Source: Prevotella sp. oral taxon 299 str. F0039 (lineage in GTDB: Bacteria > Bacteroidota > Bacteroidia > Bacteroidales > Bacteroidaceae). Taken from it: a stretch of 64,000 nt of DNA. A program made the translations under genes and the position numbers. Positions 52,278 to 61,413 of the stretch are shown piece after piece; the stretch's first letter is position 1, and the number at the start of each line of letters is the position of its first letter. The stretch is taken from contig NC_022111.1 in assembly GCF_000163055.2 (NCBI RefSeq), positions 1,674,001 to 1,738,000 of the forward strand, in the 5' to 3' direction. The notes under the pieces were generated by a model. That model did not search any database and was not told where the DNA came from. It was given only the letters and a program-made list of their open reading frames with translations.

Positions 52278-54731
52278 ATGAAATATTGTCATAAAATACA
52301 AAAAGTGCTAGCTTGTTTTGTTTTAATGCTAGCATTTAATACTAGTATTATTGCAGAACCAATTAGTAAGTCTCAGGCTTTGCTGTTAGCATCTAAATAT
52401 GTAAGTAATCCAATTCTTAAGAAATCTACAGCTGTAACTCGAGCTATAGATAATGAAAAAAATCCTTCCTTTTACTTATTTGATAATGCCAAAGGGAAAG
52501 GATTTGTTATAATATCGGGTGAAAGTAAAATGAATTCACTCGTGGCATATAGTGAAGAAGGGGATATGAAAAATGCAGTATTGCCTCAACCTATGGTAGA
52601 TTTACTCAAAAACTATACGCAAATAGTGAAAGAGGTGCGTGAGGGAAAACGTAAAATAACAGCTCCTAAGATTACAAAGTATGCCGCAGTAGAACCATTA
52701 ACAAAAACAAAATGGGGGCAAGCAACACCTTATAATAATTATACTCCACAAGAAAGAACAAAGCGTACACTTACTGGTTGCGTTGCAACTGCAATGTCTC
52801 AGATCATGTATTTTCACAAATGGCCCCAAAAACGTTATAAAAATGCACCTGTAGATACCCAAGAATTATCACAAATAAAAGATAGTTATGATTGGGATTT
52901 AATGAAAGAAACTTATAATAACGAGAAAAAAGGTCCTAGTGCTTCTGCGGTTGCAACTCTAATGCGTGATGCTGGAACTGCAGTTAATATGCTTTATAGC
53001 CTAAATAGTAGTGGGGCATACATAAAAGATGCCGCCATTGCCTTCCGAGATTCTTTTCAATATGATATAAAATACTTCCGCAATTTAGGTATGAGTGCAA
53101 ATACTTTTCGTGAAGAACTTATACAAGAACTGTCTAAAGGATATCCTGTTTTAGGGAAAGGAGGCGCACATGCTTGGGTTTATGATGGATATAATGAAGA
53201 AGGACTTGTGCATGTAAACTGGGGTTGGTATGGATTCTATAATGGATATTTTGACCTTTCTGTGATAGGAGTTGGTGAAGTTGGAGAAGGAGGTGGTAAT
53301 GGTAAATACTGGGTTGACCCTGAAATGATATTATTAAGACCTCGTGATGGCCAACACGAACTATTTAATGATTCTCAAAAGCGTCTCACATTCTATTCAG
53401 AAAAAACCTTTTCTTTTAATAAGAACAGTTCTAACAACGATAAAAGTGTCATTGTTGAACTCTATGATATAGGTACTACAAAAATAAAAAAAGGTACATC
53501 TAAATCTTTTGTAGGCCATCTTGGAGTGGCTTTTTATAATCAACAAAACGATTTAGTAAAAATAATCTCATATCCTTTTAATCTTATTTTAGATAATTCA
53601 ACCCAGAGAATGACCTTACGAAGATGGATGTGGGATTTATCCGACCTAGAAACAGGGACTTATCGTGTCGTTCCTGTTTCTAAAGCACTAATATCTGGAG
53701 TAGATGTTTTTGGAGAATGGCAACCTTTTGAAAATGCAATCGAAGCACAAATAAGGGTGGAAAATCGAGGCTTTACAATTATATCGCCAACACCGAACCC
53801 CATATTTACATTACAAGATAGCCCTAGTTTAATTCGAAATGTGTATGAAAATGGACTTCAAGGAGGTAATCTAAATTTCTCCATTCATAATATTTCCAAC
53901 ACAGAATATCGAGGACATCTTCGCTTTACACTAGCAGGCACTAACAGAAAACGCCTGTATGCACCTCCGATGAATTCAGAAGTGAGTGTGATACAGCGTA
54001 ATGGAACGACTCAATTAACCCTTCATATTCCTTCTTCTTATAATGATGAAGGACTAAAGGATAGTATTTCTGCAGGAAAATACAAAATGAATGTACAGTT
54101 TATATATCGAGATAGTCAAGGAAATCAACATATTCAAGATGTCGAAGGATTGCAAAATTTTGATATAGAAGTACTTCCTAAGCCTTCTCAAGGATTACTT
54201 TCTGTTCGGAAAATGCAACTCTATATAAATAATCAGCCCACGTATTTACAAGAGATTAATAGAGCAGATCAAACTGAAGTGGCTCTTTCTATGGATTTAA
54301 AGATGACCGATGTTGGCGGAATTTCAACTTGTAAAGGAAATCTTATTTATTGTGCAAAAGACTTAGAAACAGGTGAAATGCTAGACCTGGCAAGCATCAA
54401 TAACTTGTTATTGACTAGCTCCACTCTTAATATTTCTGATATAACAAAGACTGTTTTAAATCTTTCTAGCTTAAAAGAACACCAGCTTTATCAGTTATAT
54501 GCTTATTTAGAGCAAAATAATAATCGCATTGATATAGGCATAGATAGTAATACACCACGTTACTTAAAGGTCTATGGCATTGCTCCACCAACAGGAATTA
54601 AGACAATAGAAAACTCAAAACAGAAAGCTTTTATTATTTATAACCTGCAAGGTATTCGTCAACAAAGCCCATGGCAATCACTTCCAGCAGGTGTATATAT
54701 AGTGAATGGACAGAAAGTATATAAATATTAA
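52278..54731 (+). CDS. C10 family cysteine protease (interpain/streptopain-like), type IX secreted
   Basis: 817 residues. Signal peptide (to about 26), Spi/streptopain-type propeptide (about 28-130), catalytic domain with C168 in TGCVATAMSQIM and H298 in KGGAHAWVYDGY followed by HVNWGWYGFYNGYF, a long series of beta domains (about 370-740), and a sorting tail with YNLQGIRQQSPWQSLPAGVY-IVNGQKVYKY. The tail indicates type IX secretion. In Prevotella intermedia the related InpA degrades hemoglobin and complement, so it may provide heme to HmuY. The gene is monocistronic with a consensus promoter and a strong terminator. Confidence 0.93.
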   Translation: MKYCHKIQKVLACFVLMLAFNTSIIAEPISKSQALLLASKYVSNPILKKSTAVTRAIDNEKNPSFYLFDNAKGKGFVIISGESKMNSLVAYSEEGDMKNAVLPQPMVDLLKNYTQIVKEVREGKRKITAPKITKYAAVEPLTKTKWGQATPYNNYTPQERTKRTLTGCVATAMSQIMYFHKWPQKRYKNAPVDTQELSQIKDSYDWDLMKETYNNEKKGPSASAVATLMRDAGTAVNMLYSLNSSGAYIKDAAIAFRDSFQYDIKYFRNLGMSANTFREELIQELSKGYPVLGKGGAHAWVYDGYNEEGLVHVNWGWYGFYNGYFDLSVIGVGEVGEGGGNGKYWVDPEMILLRPRDGQHELFNDSQKRLTFYSEKTFSFNKNSSNNDKSVIVELYDIGTTKIKKGTSKSFVGHLGVAFYNQQNDLVKIISYPFNLILDNSTQRMTLRRWMWDLSDLETGTYRVVPVSKALISGVDVFGEWQPFENAIEAQIRVENRGFTIISPTPNPIFTLQDSPSLIRNVYENGLQGGNLNFSIHNISNTEYRGHLRFTLAGTNRKRLYAPPMNSEVSVIQRNGTTQLTLHIPSSYNDEGLKDSISAGKYKMNVQFIYRDSQGNQHIQDVEGLQNFDIEVLPKPSQGLLSVRKMQLYINNQPTYLQEINRADQTEVALSMDLKMTDVGGISTCKGNLIYCAKDLETGEMLDLASINNLLLTSSTLNISDITKTVLNLSSLKEHQLYQLYAYLEQNNNRIDIGIDSNTPRYLKVYGIAPPTGIKTIENSKQKAFIIYNLQGIRQQSPWQSLPAGVYIVNGQKVYKY

Positions 54732-54772
54732 AATAAAAGCTCCTCATTTTATTGGGGAGCTTTTATTTATTT
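54731..54772 (+). terminator. Terminator after the C10 protease gene
   Basis: A 13-bp perfect stem, 54731-54743 (AAATAAAAGCTCC) and 54756-54768, with T-rich 3' side. It overlaps the last base of the stop codon. Confidence 0.88.
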
Positions 54773-54840
54773 CTTGAGATACCAACATGTGCTTTAGTAG
54801 CATAGAGAAAGATAGAGAGAATTAAACTTAGAAAAAAGTA

Positions 54841-54871
54841 TTGTTCATTTCAATATATTTTACTATCTTTG
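54841..54871 (+). promoter_or_regulatory. Promoter of the coiled-coil protein gene
   Basis: TTG (54841-54843), 20 nt, TATCTTTG (54864-54871), about 50 bases before the ATG. Confidence 0.78.
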
Positions 54872-54920
54872 TAATCAATAACTTATATAAATAGGGCAAT
54901 ATTTAATTAAAACAAACAGT

Positions 54921-55340
54921 ATGAAGAATTTATTTTTGGCATTTTTAGTGATGCTATTTACTTTTACTTACACTTTTGCAGAGAATAAATCAGAGCTTAA
55001 AAGACTCAAAGCACAGCAAGAAGTATTAAAACTTAACACCGATTTGAATAAGCTTAAAACTAATTATCAAAAGGTTTTAGCAGATGTGCAAACATGGCAG
55101 AGTAAAGCAATTGAGGCAAATGCAAAAGCCAATACAAACATTTCAACTTATTCAACTACCGATGCATCTAGCACAGCTAAAGAAGCAAAAGCACATGTTA
55201 AAGCATTAAAAGAGGTGCGAAAGTGGAATGCTAAGTTGGCTTGTGGACAAAAAAAGTTGACAAAACTAGAGAAGAAAATAGAAAAGACACAAAAGAAATT
55301 AGATAAACTTAATAAGAGAATTCAATTTGTAAATCAATAA
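54921..55340 (+). CDS. Small secreted coiled-coil protein
   Basis: 139 residues with a signal peptide (MKNLFLAFLVMLFTFTYTFA). The mature chain is nearly all helix: heptads run from residue 24 to about 62 and again from about 88 to 135 (KKLTKLEKKIEKTQKKLDKL), split by a Ser/Thr-rich linker (NISTYSTTDASSTAKEA). It is very basic and has one cysteine (C107). No family recognised; a periplasmic or surface helper role is a guess. It is monocistronic with a near-consensus promoter and a strong terminator, which argues that it is a real gene. Confidence 0.75.
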   Translation: MKNLFLAFLVMLFTFTYTFAENKSELKRLKAQQEVLKLNTDLNKLKTNYQKVLADVQTWQSKAIEANAKANTNISTYSTTDASSTAKEAKAHVKALKEVRKWNAKLACGQKKLTKLEKKIEKTQKKLDKLNKRIQFVNQ

Positions 55341-55368
55341 ATAACCAAAACAAATTTTTAGTTATTTC

Positions 55369-55416
55369 AAATAAAGGCAATATGTTTCAAAAATATATTG
55401 CCTTTATTTTTTTTTA
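55369..55416 (+). terminator. Terminator after the coiled-coil protein gene
   Basis: 15-bp perfect stem, 55369-55383 and 55395-55409, with an 11-base loop and a run of T after it. Confidence 0.9.
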
Positions 55417-55854
55417 TAAACATACAATACAAGTTTCATGTGATTGATAGTTTAATGCATTTTATTACCTCTATTTATTTACAGAAGTTATTTATTATTT
55501 TTTCTGTATTATAATTCATCCACAATGTTGGTTCTACTTTTAGCAATGAATACAATTCAAGAAAATGAGAATAAAATGTTTGCTTCACTAAATATAAAAA
55601 AGAATAGAGAACAAAACATAAAGATAAAAAGATAAAATACCTAGAAATAAGTAGTAGGATTTTTATCTTTAACATTTTAATATCCACTTAATATCTTTCT
55701 ATAATAAAATCTTATAAGATAAAAAGAAATGGTATTGTAGAATGGCTTCTTCGCATTTTATGGACAATATTAACATAGAAAAGACAAGCGAGACATAAGA
55801 AGTATTGTTGTTTTAGCGATGTCTTTTAATTTATAAAACTTATAAATCCTACAA

Positions 55855-55942
55855 AAAAAGTAATGCTTTTGTCTACTAATTCCATTGCTATTAAGGCCTA
55901 ATTGCATTACTTTTGCATCGTAATATCAATGCTATTATAGCG
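55855..55942 (+). repeat. 88-bp element, copy F: four 22-bp palindromic units
   Basis: The units are 55855-55876, 55877-55898, 55899-55920 and 55921-55942. Units 2-4 all begin TAAT. It lies in the 864-bp gap between the coiled-coil gene and SusC, 199 bp upstream of the SusC promoter. I see no gene elsewhere in this gap. Confidence 0.92.
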
Positions 55943-56141
55943 ACATCAAAAATAGCTTAAATTGAATATCTAAATGATATAATTCTTTAATGTTATTTCC
56001 TCAGAATTCAGATCTTATTGTATTCAAATGTATTTTATGTTAAGGCAAGAATAATAGAATAAAAAATACTTGTTATTGTACATTCTAACCTCAAAGAAAG
56101 ACTCGTAAAAAGCAAAAAAAAAAATCACTATTTTTAAGTAT

Positions 56142-56171
56142 TTTGTAATATCAGTTATTTTGCTATCTTTG
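56142..56171 (+). promoter_or_regulatory. Promoter of the second SusC/D module
   Basis: TTTG (56142-56145), 18 nt, TATCTTTG (56164-56171). The leader is about 27 nt to the TTG start. Confidence 0.75.
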
Positions 56172-56204
56172 CACCCAAAAATTTAGGATCATAACAAGAA
56201 ACCA

Positions 56205-59200
56205 TTGAAGAAGCAGTTTTTACATTATTATATATATAGACTCTTAGTATTTTGTAGCTATTTATGGATAACATCTTTGGTGTCTCCCAAATTATATGCA
56301 CAAACATTTCAACATTCATTAGCAGGAAATGTATATGCCGAAGATGGAACACCACTTGTTGGAGCATTAGTTATAGCTCAACAAAATAATCAAGTTATAG
56401 CTCAAACAACTACGAAAGTGAATGGAGGGTTTACCTTTTCGTTTTCTCATGATATCTCAAAAATAACCCTTACAGCTCGTTTCCTAGGCTATCAAGAGCA
56501 GGTGCAAACACTGCAAAACAACCAGCATACGCTTCGATTTGTGCTAAAAGAAAATACAGAACAGCTACAAAATGTAGTAATAACAGGTTTTGTGAATAAA
56601 AGCAAAGAAGGCTATTCAGGCTCAAGTTTCGTAATCGATAAGGCACAATTAAGCCAGCAAGTAAACACCAACTTATTAGATTTAATTGCCCGAAACACCC
56701 CAGGTTTTGAATTAAATGAAAATATAAAGCAAGGTTCTAATCCCAATATTATTCCAGAAATGCTTCTTAGAGGGCGCAGTGGTTTTGTTGAAGGAAACAA
56801 TACAAACCTCCCTTTATTTATTTTAGATGGAGTAGAGGTAGATATTGGTGTTGTTTTTAATCTTAGAATAAGTTCCATTGAGAAAGTTTCTATCTTAAAA
56901 GATGCAGCAGCAACCATCTTTTATGGAGCAAAAGCAGCTAATGGTGTTATTGTTATTACATCATCACCTACAAGAGAAGGAAAGTTACAAATGGATTATT
57001 CAAGTCAATTTCAACTTTCAAATGCCAATCTTTCTAGTTATCATTTACTTAATGCTGCTAGTAAACTTGCTTACGAAAAAGAAGCAGGACTTTACGGCTC
57101 TTTCTTAGGAAATGATAAAACCGATATTGAAAGGCAAAAGAGTTACTATGAAAAAAGCAATAGAGTAAATAGTGGAATAAATACCAATTGGCTTAAAATG
57201 CCCTTACGATTAGGACTCAATCAACGTCATAATATCACTTTAACGGGTGGTAATAGTACTTTTCGATATAGCCTTTTAGGAGGATTAAGTTATACACAAG
57301 GAGTGATGAAGAAAAGTAATCGTAATAGTAAAGATTTACGAGTAAGTCTTAGTTATGGCAATTGGGACAAACTTTTTCTGCAATATACAGGTCGAATAGA
57401 ATATACCTCTTCGAGTGATGTCCCATACAATAACTTCTCTCATTATGCAACATTAAATCCTTATGATACTCCTTATGATACTGATGGAAATTTAATTAAC
57501 GAGTTATCCTTTGGAAAGGCTAATCCACTTTACGAGCAACAACTAAATAGTTATATAAATCATAAAAACTTATATCTTAGTAATCATCTCAAAATAAGGA
57601 AAGTTTTAAGAAAAAACTGGCGTGTAGAAGCGAATGCATCTCACACATATCGTGTGGATAACGATAATACATTTTACTCTCCCTTATCAGTTCGTTTCAT
57701 TCATTTACCTAAACTAAAACGTGGAAGTTTCGACATCTTACATGGAACAACCAGTGATTTCTCGGCTAATACATTTCTAATTTGGAATAAACTATTAGGA
57801 AAAGAGGAAGAACATCATATAAATCTTGTGATGGGAGCTAATCTGCAGGCAACGAATAGTCAAGCTGATGGGTTTTCTACCCAAGGAGTTTTGAGCGATA
57901 AAGCAAACGATGTGGCGCAATCTATAGCCTTTGCAGAGGGGGCAACACCATTAGGATCGCAAGAAAAAGCACATCTGCTAGGAGCCTATTTAAATGCTAC
58001 ATACAGTTTTAGGAATACTTATTTCGTAGATTTATCTTATCGAAGAGAAGGTAGTTCAAAGTTTGGTTCTAACCATCGATATGCTCCTTTTGCCACAATG
58101 GGTGTAGCATGGAACATACATAATGAACCATTTATGCACCATTCACCCTTTTCTTTATTAAAATTGCGTGCTAGTAGTGGAATAGTAGGTAAGATAGGCT
58201 TTAGTGCTTATCAAGCACAATTGAGCTATAAATACCAATCTCGATTAGTATATAACGAGGATATAGGTGCAATCCCTGTAGCAATGGTAAATAAAGACTT
58301 AAAGTGGGAACGTACTCTTAAAACCAATTTGGGAATAGATTTCTCGCTATTAAACGAGCGTTTAAGTGGTTCTTTAGACCTGTATCGTAATGTAACAACC
58401 GACTTGGTGATGACTGTTGCAACCCCATTACATACAGGTTTTAGCGAAGCCAAACAGAATTTAGGAAGTATTCTCAATAAAGGAATAGAGTTGTCGTTAA
58501 GAGGAACACTCGTTAAAAATAGAGAGTTTGCTCTAAATGGCTATCTAACCTTTTCGCATAATACAAATAAAATTCTCAAAATAAATAACGCCTTAACTAA
58601 TCATAATGCACAAAATGCAGCCAAAGAAAATCGTCTTCCAGTGCCAATCTATGCAGAAGGAGAGTCGTTAACAGCCTTAAAGGTGATGGCATCGGCAGGT
58701 ATCAATCCTGCAAATGGCAAAGAGTTGTTCTTAAAGAAAGATGGTTCTCTCACCTATTTATATCATTATAACGACAGAATCGTTGTGGGCGATACTAGTC
58801 CAAAAGCGCAAGGAAGCGTGGGCTTAAATGCCAATTATGGCTCATTCTCATTATCTTCTACCTTTGTTTATCGTTTAGGCGCAACACAATATAATCACAC
58901 TTTAGCAACCAAAGTAGAGGGGGCAGACCCAACGAACAATGTAGACGAACGGGCATTTTTTGCTCGTTGGAAACAAGAAGGAGATATCGTGAAGTTTAGG
59001 AATGTTGCTTGGAATGGAACAGTTGTGCCTTCTTCAAGGTTTGTTGCTAAAGAATATACGCTCGAGGGAACAAGTGTTATGCTAAGTTATATCTTTTCTC
59101 AAAAACTTTGCAAGCAGCTAAAAGTGAGTGATATGAAAGTTTCTTTTTCATTAGGACAGTTTTTTTACCTCTCAAGTATTAAACGAGAAAGAGGGTTAGA

Positions 59201-59249
59201 TTATCCTTTTGCCCATGTATATGAGCTTGATTTCCAACTAAAACTATAA
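56205..59249 (+). CDS. SusC/RagA TonB-linked outer-membrane transporter, TTG start
   Basis: 1014 residues. The frame has a stop at 56184-56186 and no ATG before the signal peptide, so translation must begin at the TTG at 56205. Signal peptide (ending KLYAQ), carboxypeptidase-regulatory-like domain (about 38-118), TonB-box region V-V-I-T-G-F-V-N, plug (ILKDAAATIFYGAKAANGVI) and barrel. There is no STN domain. The barrel shares the W-L-x-x-P-L-R ... R-Y-S-L ... G-V-M-K pattern with the SusC at 13878, and both modules have the same downstream gene order. SusD starts 7 bases after the stop. Substrate unknown. Confidence 0.92.
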   Translation: MKKQFLHYYIYRLLVFCSYLWITSLVSPKLYAQTFQHSLAGNVYAEDGTPLVGALVIAQQNNQVIAQTTTKVNGGFTFSFSHDISKITLTARFLGYQEQVQTLQNNQHTLRFVLKENTEQLQNVVITGFVNKSKEGYSGSSFVIDKAQLSQQVNTNLLDLIARNTPGFELNENIKQGSNPNIIPEMLLRGRSGFVEGNNTNLPLFILDGVEVDIGVVFNLRISSIEKVSILKDAAATIFYGAKAANGVIVITSSPTREGKLQMDYSSQFQLSNANLSSYHLLNAASKLAYEKEAGLYGSFLGNDKTDIERQKSYYEKSNRVNSGINTNWLKMPLRLGLNQRHNITLTGGNSTFRYSLLGGLSYTQGVMKKSNRNSKDLRVSLSYGNWDKLFLQYTGRIEYTSSSDVPYNNFSHYATLNPYDTPYDTDGNLINELSFGKANPLYEQQLNSYINHKNLYLSNHLKIRKVLRKNWRVEANASHTYRVDNDNTFYSPLSVRFIHLPKLKRGSFDILHGTTSDFSANTFLIWNKLLGKEEEHHINLVMGANLQATNSQADGFSTQGVLSDKANDVAQSIAFAEGATPLGSQEKAHLLGAYLNATYSFRNTYFVDLSYRREGSSKFGSNHRYAPFATMGVAWNIHNEPFMHHSPFSLLKLRASSGIVGKIGFSAYQAQLSYKYQSRLVYNEDIGAIPVAMVNKDLKWERTLKTNLGIDFSLLNERLSGSLDLYRNVTTDLVMTVATPLHTGFSEAKQNLGSILNKGIELSLRGTLVKNREFALNGYLTFSHNTNKILKINNALTNHNAQNAAKENRLPVPIYAEGESLTALKVMASAGINPANGKELFLKKDGSLTYLYHYNDRIVVGDTSPKAQGSVGLNANYGSFSLSSTFVYRLGATQYNHTLATKVEGADPTNNVDERAFFARWKQEGDIVKFRNVAWNGTVVPSSRFVAKEYTLEGTSVMLSYIFSQKLCKQLKVSDMKVSFSLGQFFYLSSIKRERGLDYPFAHVYELDFQLKL

Positions 59250-59256
59250 AAGAAAC

Positions 59257-60690
59257 ATGAAGAAACTTATTTATATTATCGTCAACATTGTTTTTTCAAT
59301 GCTTTGTATGGAGTGCTCTTTTGTAGATATAGATACACCAGGACTACTTAATAACGAGCAGTTGTTTCAAAATAGGCAAGGGTTTGTAGATGCAATGGCG
59401 GGAGTTTATGCTTCGATGGCAGCTCCGTCGTTATATGGAAAAGAACTATCATATAGTTTTATAGATGAGATTGCTCAACTTTATGAAAACGAAGAGCAAG
59501 CAAACGAGACTTTTTTAACCCGAACATACGACCTTCAATATACACATCCTTTAGTGAGAAATCGTATAAATGCAATTTGGTCGCAGGCTTATTTTTGTAT
59601 TTCTAGCTTGAATAGTGTGCTCGAACAGAGTGAACATCGCAAGATAAAGGGACTTGAAGCAATGAGAGCTGAGGCTTATGGGTTGAGAGCTATGCTGCAT
59701 TTGGATCTCTTGCGTTTGTTTGCACCTACTATAATGCAGGCAGATAGTAGGGCTATTCCGTATGTAAAAACATTTAGTAGTGCTCCACAGCCAGTGGTAT
59801 CTGTAAAAGAAGGGTATGAGTTAGTTACCAAAGACCTACTCATTGCAGATAGTATCTACACATCATTAGAAAGTAAGGACGCAGGAAAAATGGTGTTAGC
59901 GCATAGAAATCCCTCGTTTTTATACCTTTCTCATAATGCAGTAAAAGCCCTCCTTGCTCGTGCTTATCTATGGCAAAATAAACTCCAAGAAGCCTCTTTG
60001 TGGGCAAAAAAAGTAATAAAAGAAGGTTATGAGTTGGCAAAAGAAGAGCAATTATTAGACCTTTTTAGAGGTTACAACGCAAAGACCGAATGTATATTTG
60101 CGCTCCATGCGCCCCAAATGTATATAGATGTACGCAACACTTGTTTCCCTCCTCGTGCAACAGAACGTTTCAATAAAGTAAGAGATAATTATCGAAAAAT
60201 ATTTAGTTCACACACCTTTACGGCAACCAATAACGACTATCGTTTTCAAAGTTACTTCACTTTAACCAATTGGGGTAAGTCTGTTGTAGTGTTATCTAAA
60301 CTATATGATAAGGATTACGATGAACAACAAACTCCTTTACAAGGGCGTTTCCCCAGTATTAATATCATTCGTTTACCTGAAATGTATTATATATTAGCAG
60401 AAGCGAGCTATGATGTAGATAAGCAAGAAAGTGTGAAAATGCTTAATAAAGTACTGGTATCGAGAGGGTTAAAGCCAATTGAGGTGAGTGATGTAAGCAA
60501 TAAACAACTATTTACCCAATTGTTAGTGAACGAAATAACAAAAGAGTATTGGGGAGAAGGACAAGTGTTTTTTACCTATAAACGCTTTAACTTGCCTTTG
60601 CAAGGCTTGCATGGAAAGGTGCATTCTGCAAATAATAGTACTTTTATTTTGCCGATACCTGTATCTGAAAACCTAACTTATAATCCTTAA
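59257..60690 (+). CDS. SusD/RagB surface lipoprotein with unusual lipobox
   Basis: 477 residues. SusD hallmarks: V-D-I-D-T-P-G-L-L-N-N-E-Q-L-F, E-A-M-R-A-E-A-Y-G-L-R-A-M-L-H-L-D-L-L-R, the L-P-E-M-Y-Y-I-L-A-E-A segment and a C-terminal ILPIPVSENLTYNP. The likely lipid cysteine is C20, but the preceding residues (C-M-E-C) put Glu at -1, which is atypical; C17 (S-M-L-C) is an alternative. Pairs with the SusC 7 bases upstream. The following DUF4843 gene starts 4 bases after the stop. Confidence 0.9.
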   Translation: MKKLIYIIVNIVFSMLCMECSFVDIDTPGLLNNEQLFQNRQGFVDAMAGVYASMAAPSLYGKELSYSFIDEIAQLYENEEQANETFLTRTYDLQYTHPLVRNRINAIWSQAYFCISSLNSVLEQSEHRKIKGLEAMRAEAYGLRAMLHLDLLRLFAPTIMQADSRAIPYVKTFSSAPQPVVSVKEGYELVTKDLLIADSIYTSLESKDAGKMVLAHRNPSFLYLSHNAVKALLARAYLWQNKLQEASLWAKKVIKEGYELAKEEQLLDLFRGYNAKTECIFALHAPQMYIDVRNTCFPPRATERFNKVRDNYRKIFSSHTFTATNNDYRFQSYFTLTNWGKSVVVLSKLYDKDYDEQQTPLQGRFPSINIIRLPEMYYILAEASYDVDKQESVKMLNKVLVSRGLKPIEVSDVSNKQLFTQLLVNEITKEYWGEGQVFFTYKRFNLPLQGLHGKVHSANNSTFILPIPVSENLTYNP

Positions 60691-60694
60691 AGGC

Positions 60695-61381
60695 ATGAAA
60701 AAAATAAATATTCTATTGATGTTCTATGCCATCTTGGGAGCATGTTTTATGAACTCATGCACAACAGATGAGTCGTTTGTTTATCAAGGTAAAGAAGGAA
60801 TTAACTTTACAACAGCGTCTGAACACTATGCCTTTGGTGCCTTACCTCTTAACAAAAAAAATATACAAGTGAAGGTGGTGTTAGAGAAAACAGGATTTGT
60901 AAGTACTGACAATAAGCATTATAGTTTATCAATAGATACAACTTTAACCAATGTGCGTTGGGGTATTGAGGCAGAAAAACCCGATTTAGAGCGTGTGTGG
61001 AAAGCAGGTTTATGGCACGACACCTTATTGATAAACATAAATAGGAGTGCACTTTCTTTTGAAAAAACATATAAAATAGTGATTCGCATCTCAAATAAAG
61101 GAGCTTTACCTGCCAGTGTATCAGAATTAAGTACACACACAATCACATTTAATAATCAACTAGAAAAGCCTTTATGGTGGTCGGAATTAAGCTATTGGCT
61201 GGGCGAATATCACCCTGCAAAATATCAAAAATATATAGAATTAACAGGTTCTACACTAACAATAGAAGAGATAAAAGACCATCAATATGAGATATTGAGA
61301 ACCTTTAAAAGAATTAAAAGCTTTTTTAATGAGCATCCATACGAAGGCATTATTTTTCCTTCTGTAACTTGGCCCGTGTAA
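60695..61381 (+). CDS. DUF4843 lipoprotein, short form
   Basis: 228 residues with lipobox AILGAC (C17). The mature part (YQGKEGINFTTASEHYAFGA, then VKVVLEKTGFVSTDNKHYSL) fits DUF4843. It is about half as long as the first-module copy (18738-20009) and corresponds to that copy's N-terminal half, so the extra half there is an addition or this one is reduced. It occupies the same place after SusD. Close spacing (4 bases) to SusD implies cotranscription. Confidence 0.75.
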   Translation: MKKINILLMFYAILGACFMNSCTTDESFVYQGKEGINFTTASEHYAFGALPLNKKNIQVKVVLEKTGFVSTDNKHYSLSIDTTLTNVRWGIEAEKPDLERVWKAGLWHDTLLININRSALSFEKTYKIVIRISNKGALPASVSELSTHTITFNNQLEKPLWWSELSYWLGEYHPAKYQKYIELTGSTLTIEEIKDHQYEILRTFKRIKSFFNEHPYEGIIFPSVTWPV

Positions 61382-61413
61382 AAAATAATAAACTTTATTA
61401 TACAAATAACGAA

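Noticed and set aside
55475..55687. 70-residue hydrophobic open frame on the minus strand
   Set aside because: It lies in very AT-rich intergenic DNA, has biased Leu/Ile/Phe content expected from AT-rich sequence, and shows no promoter.
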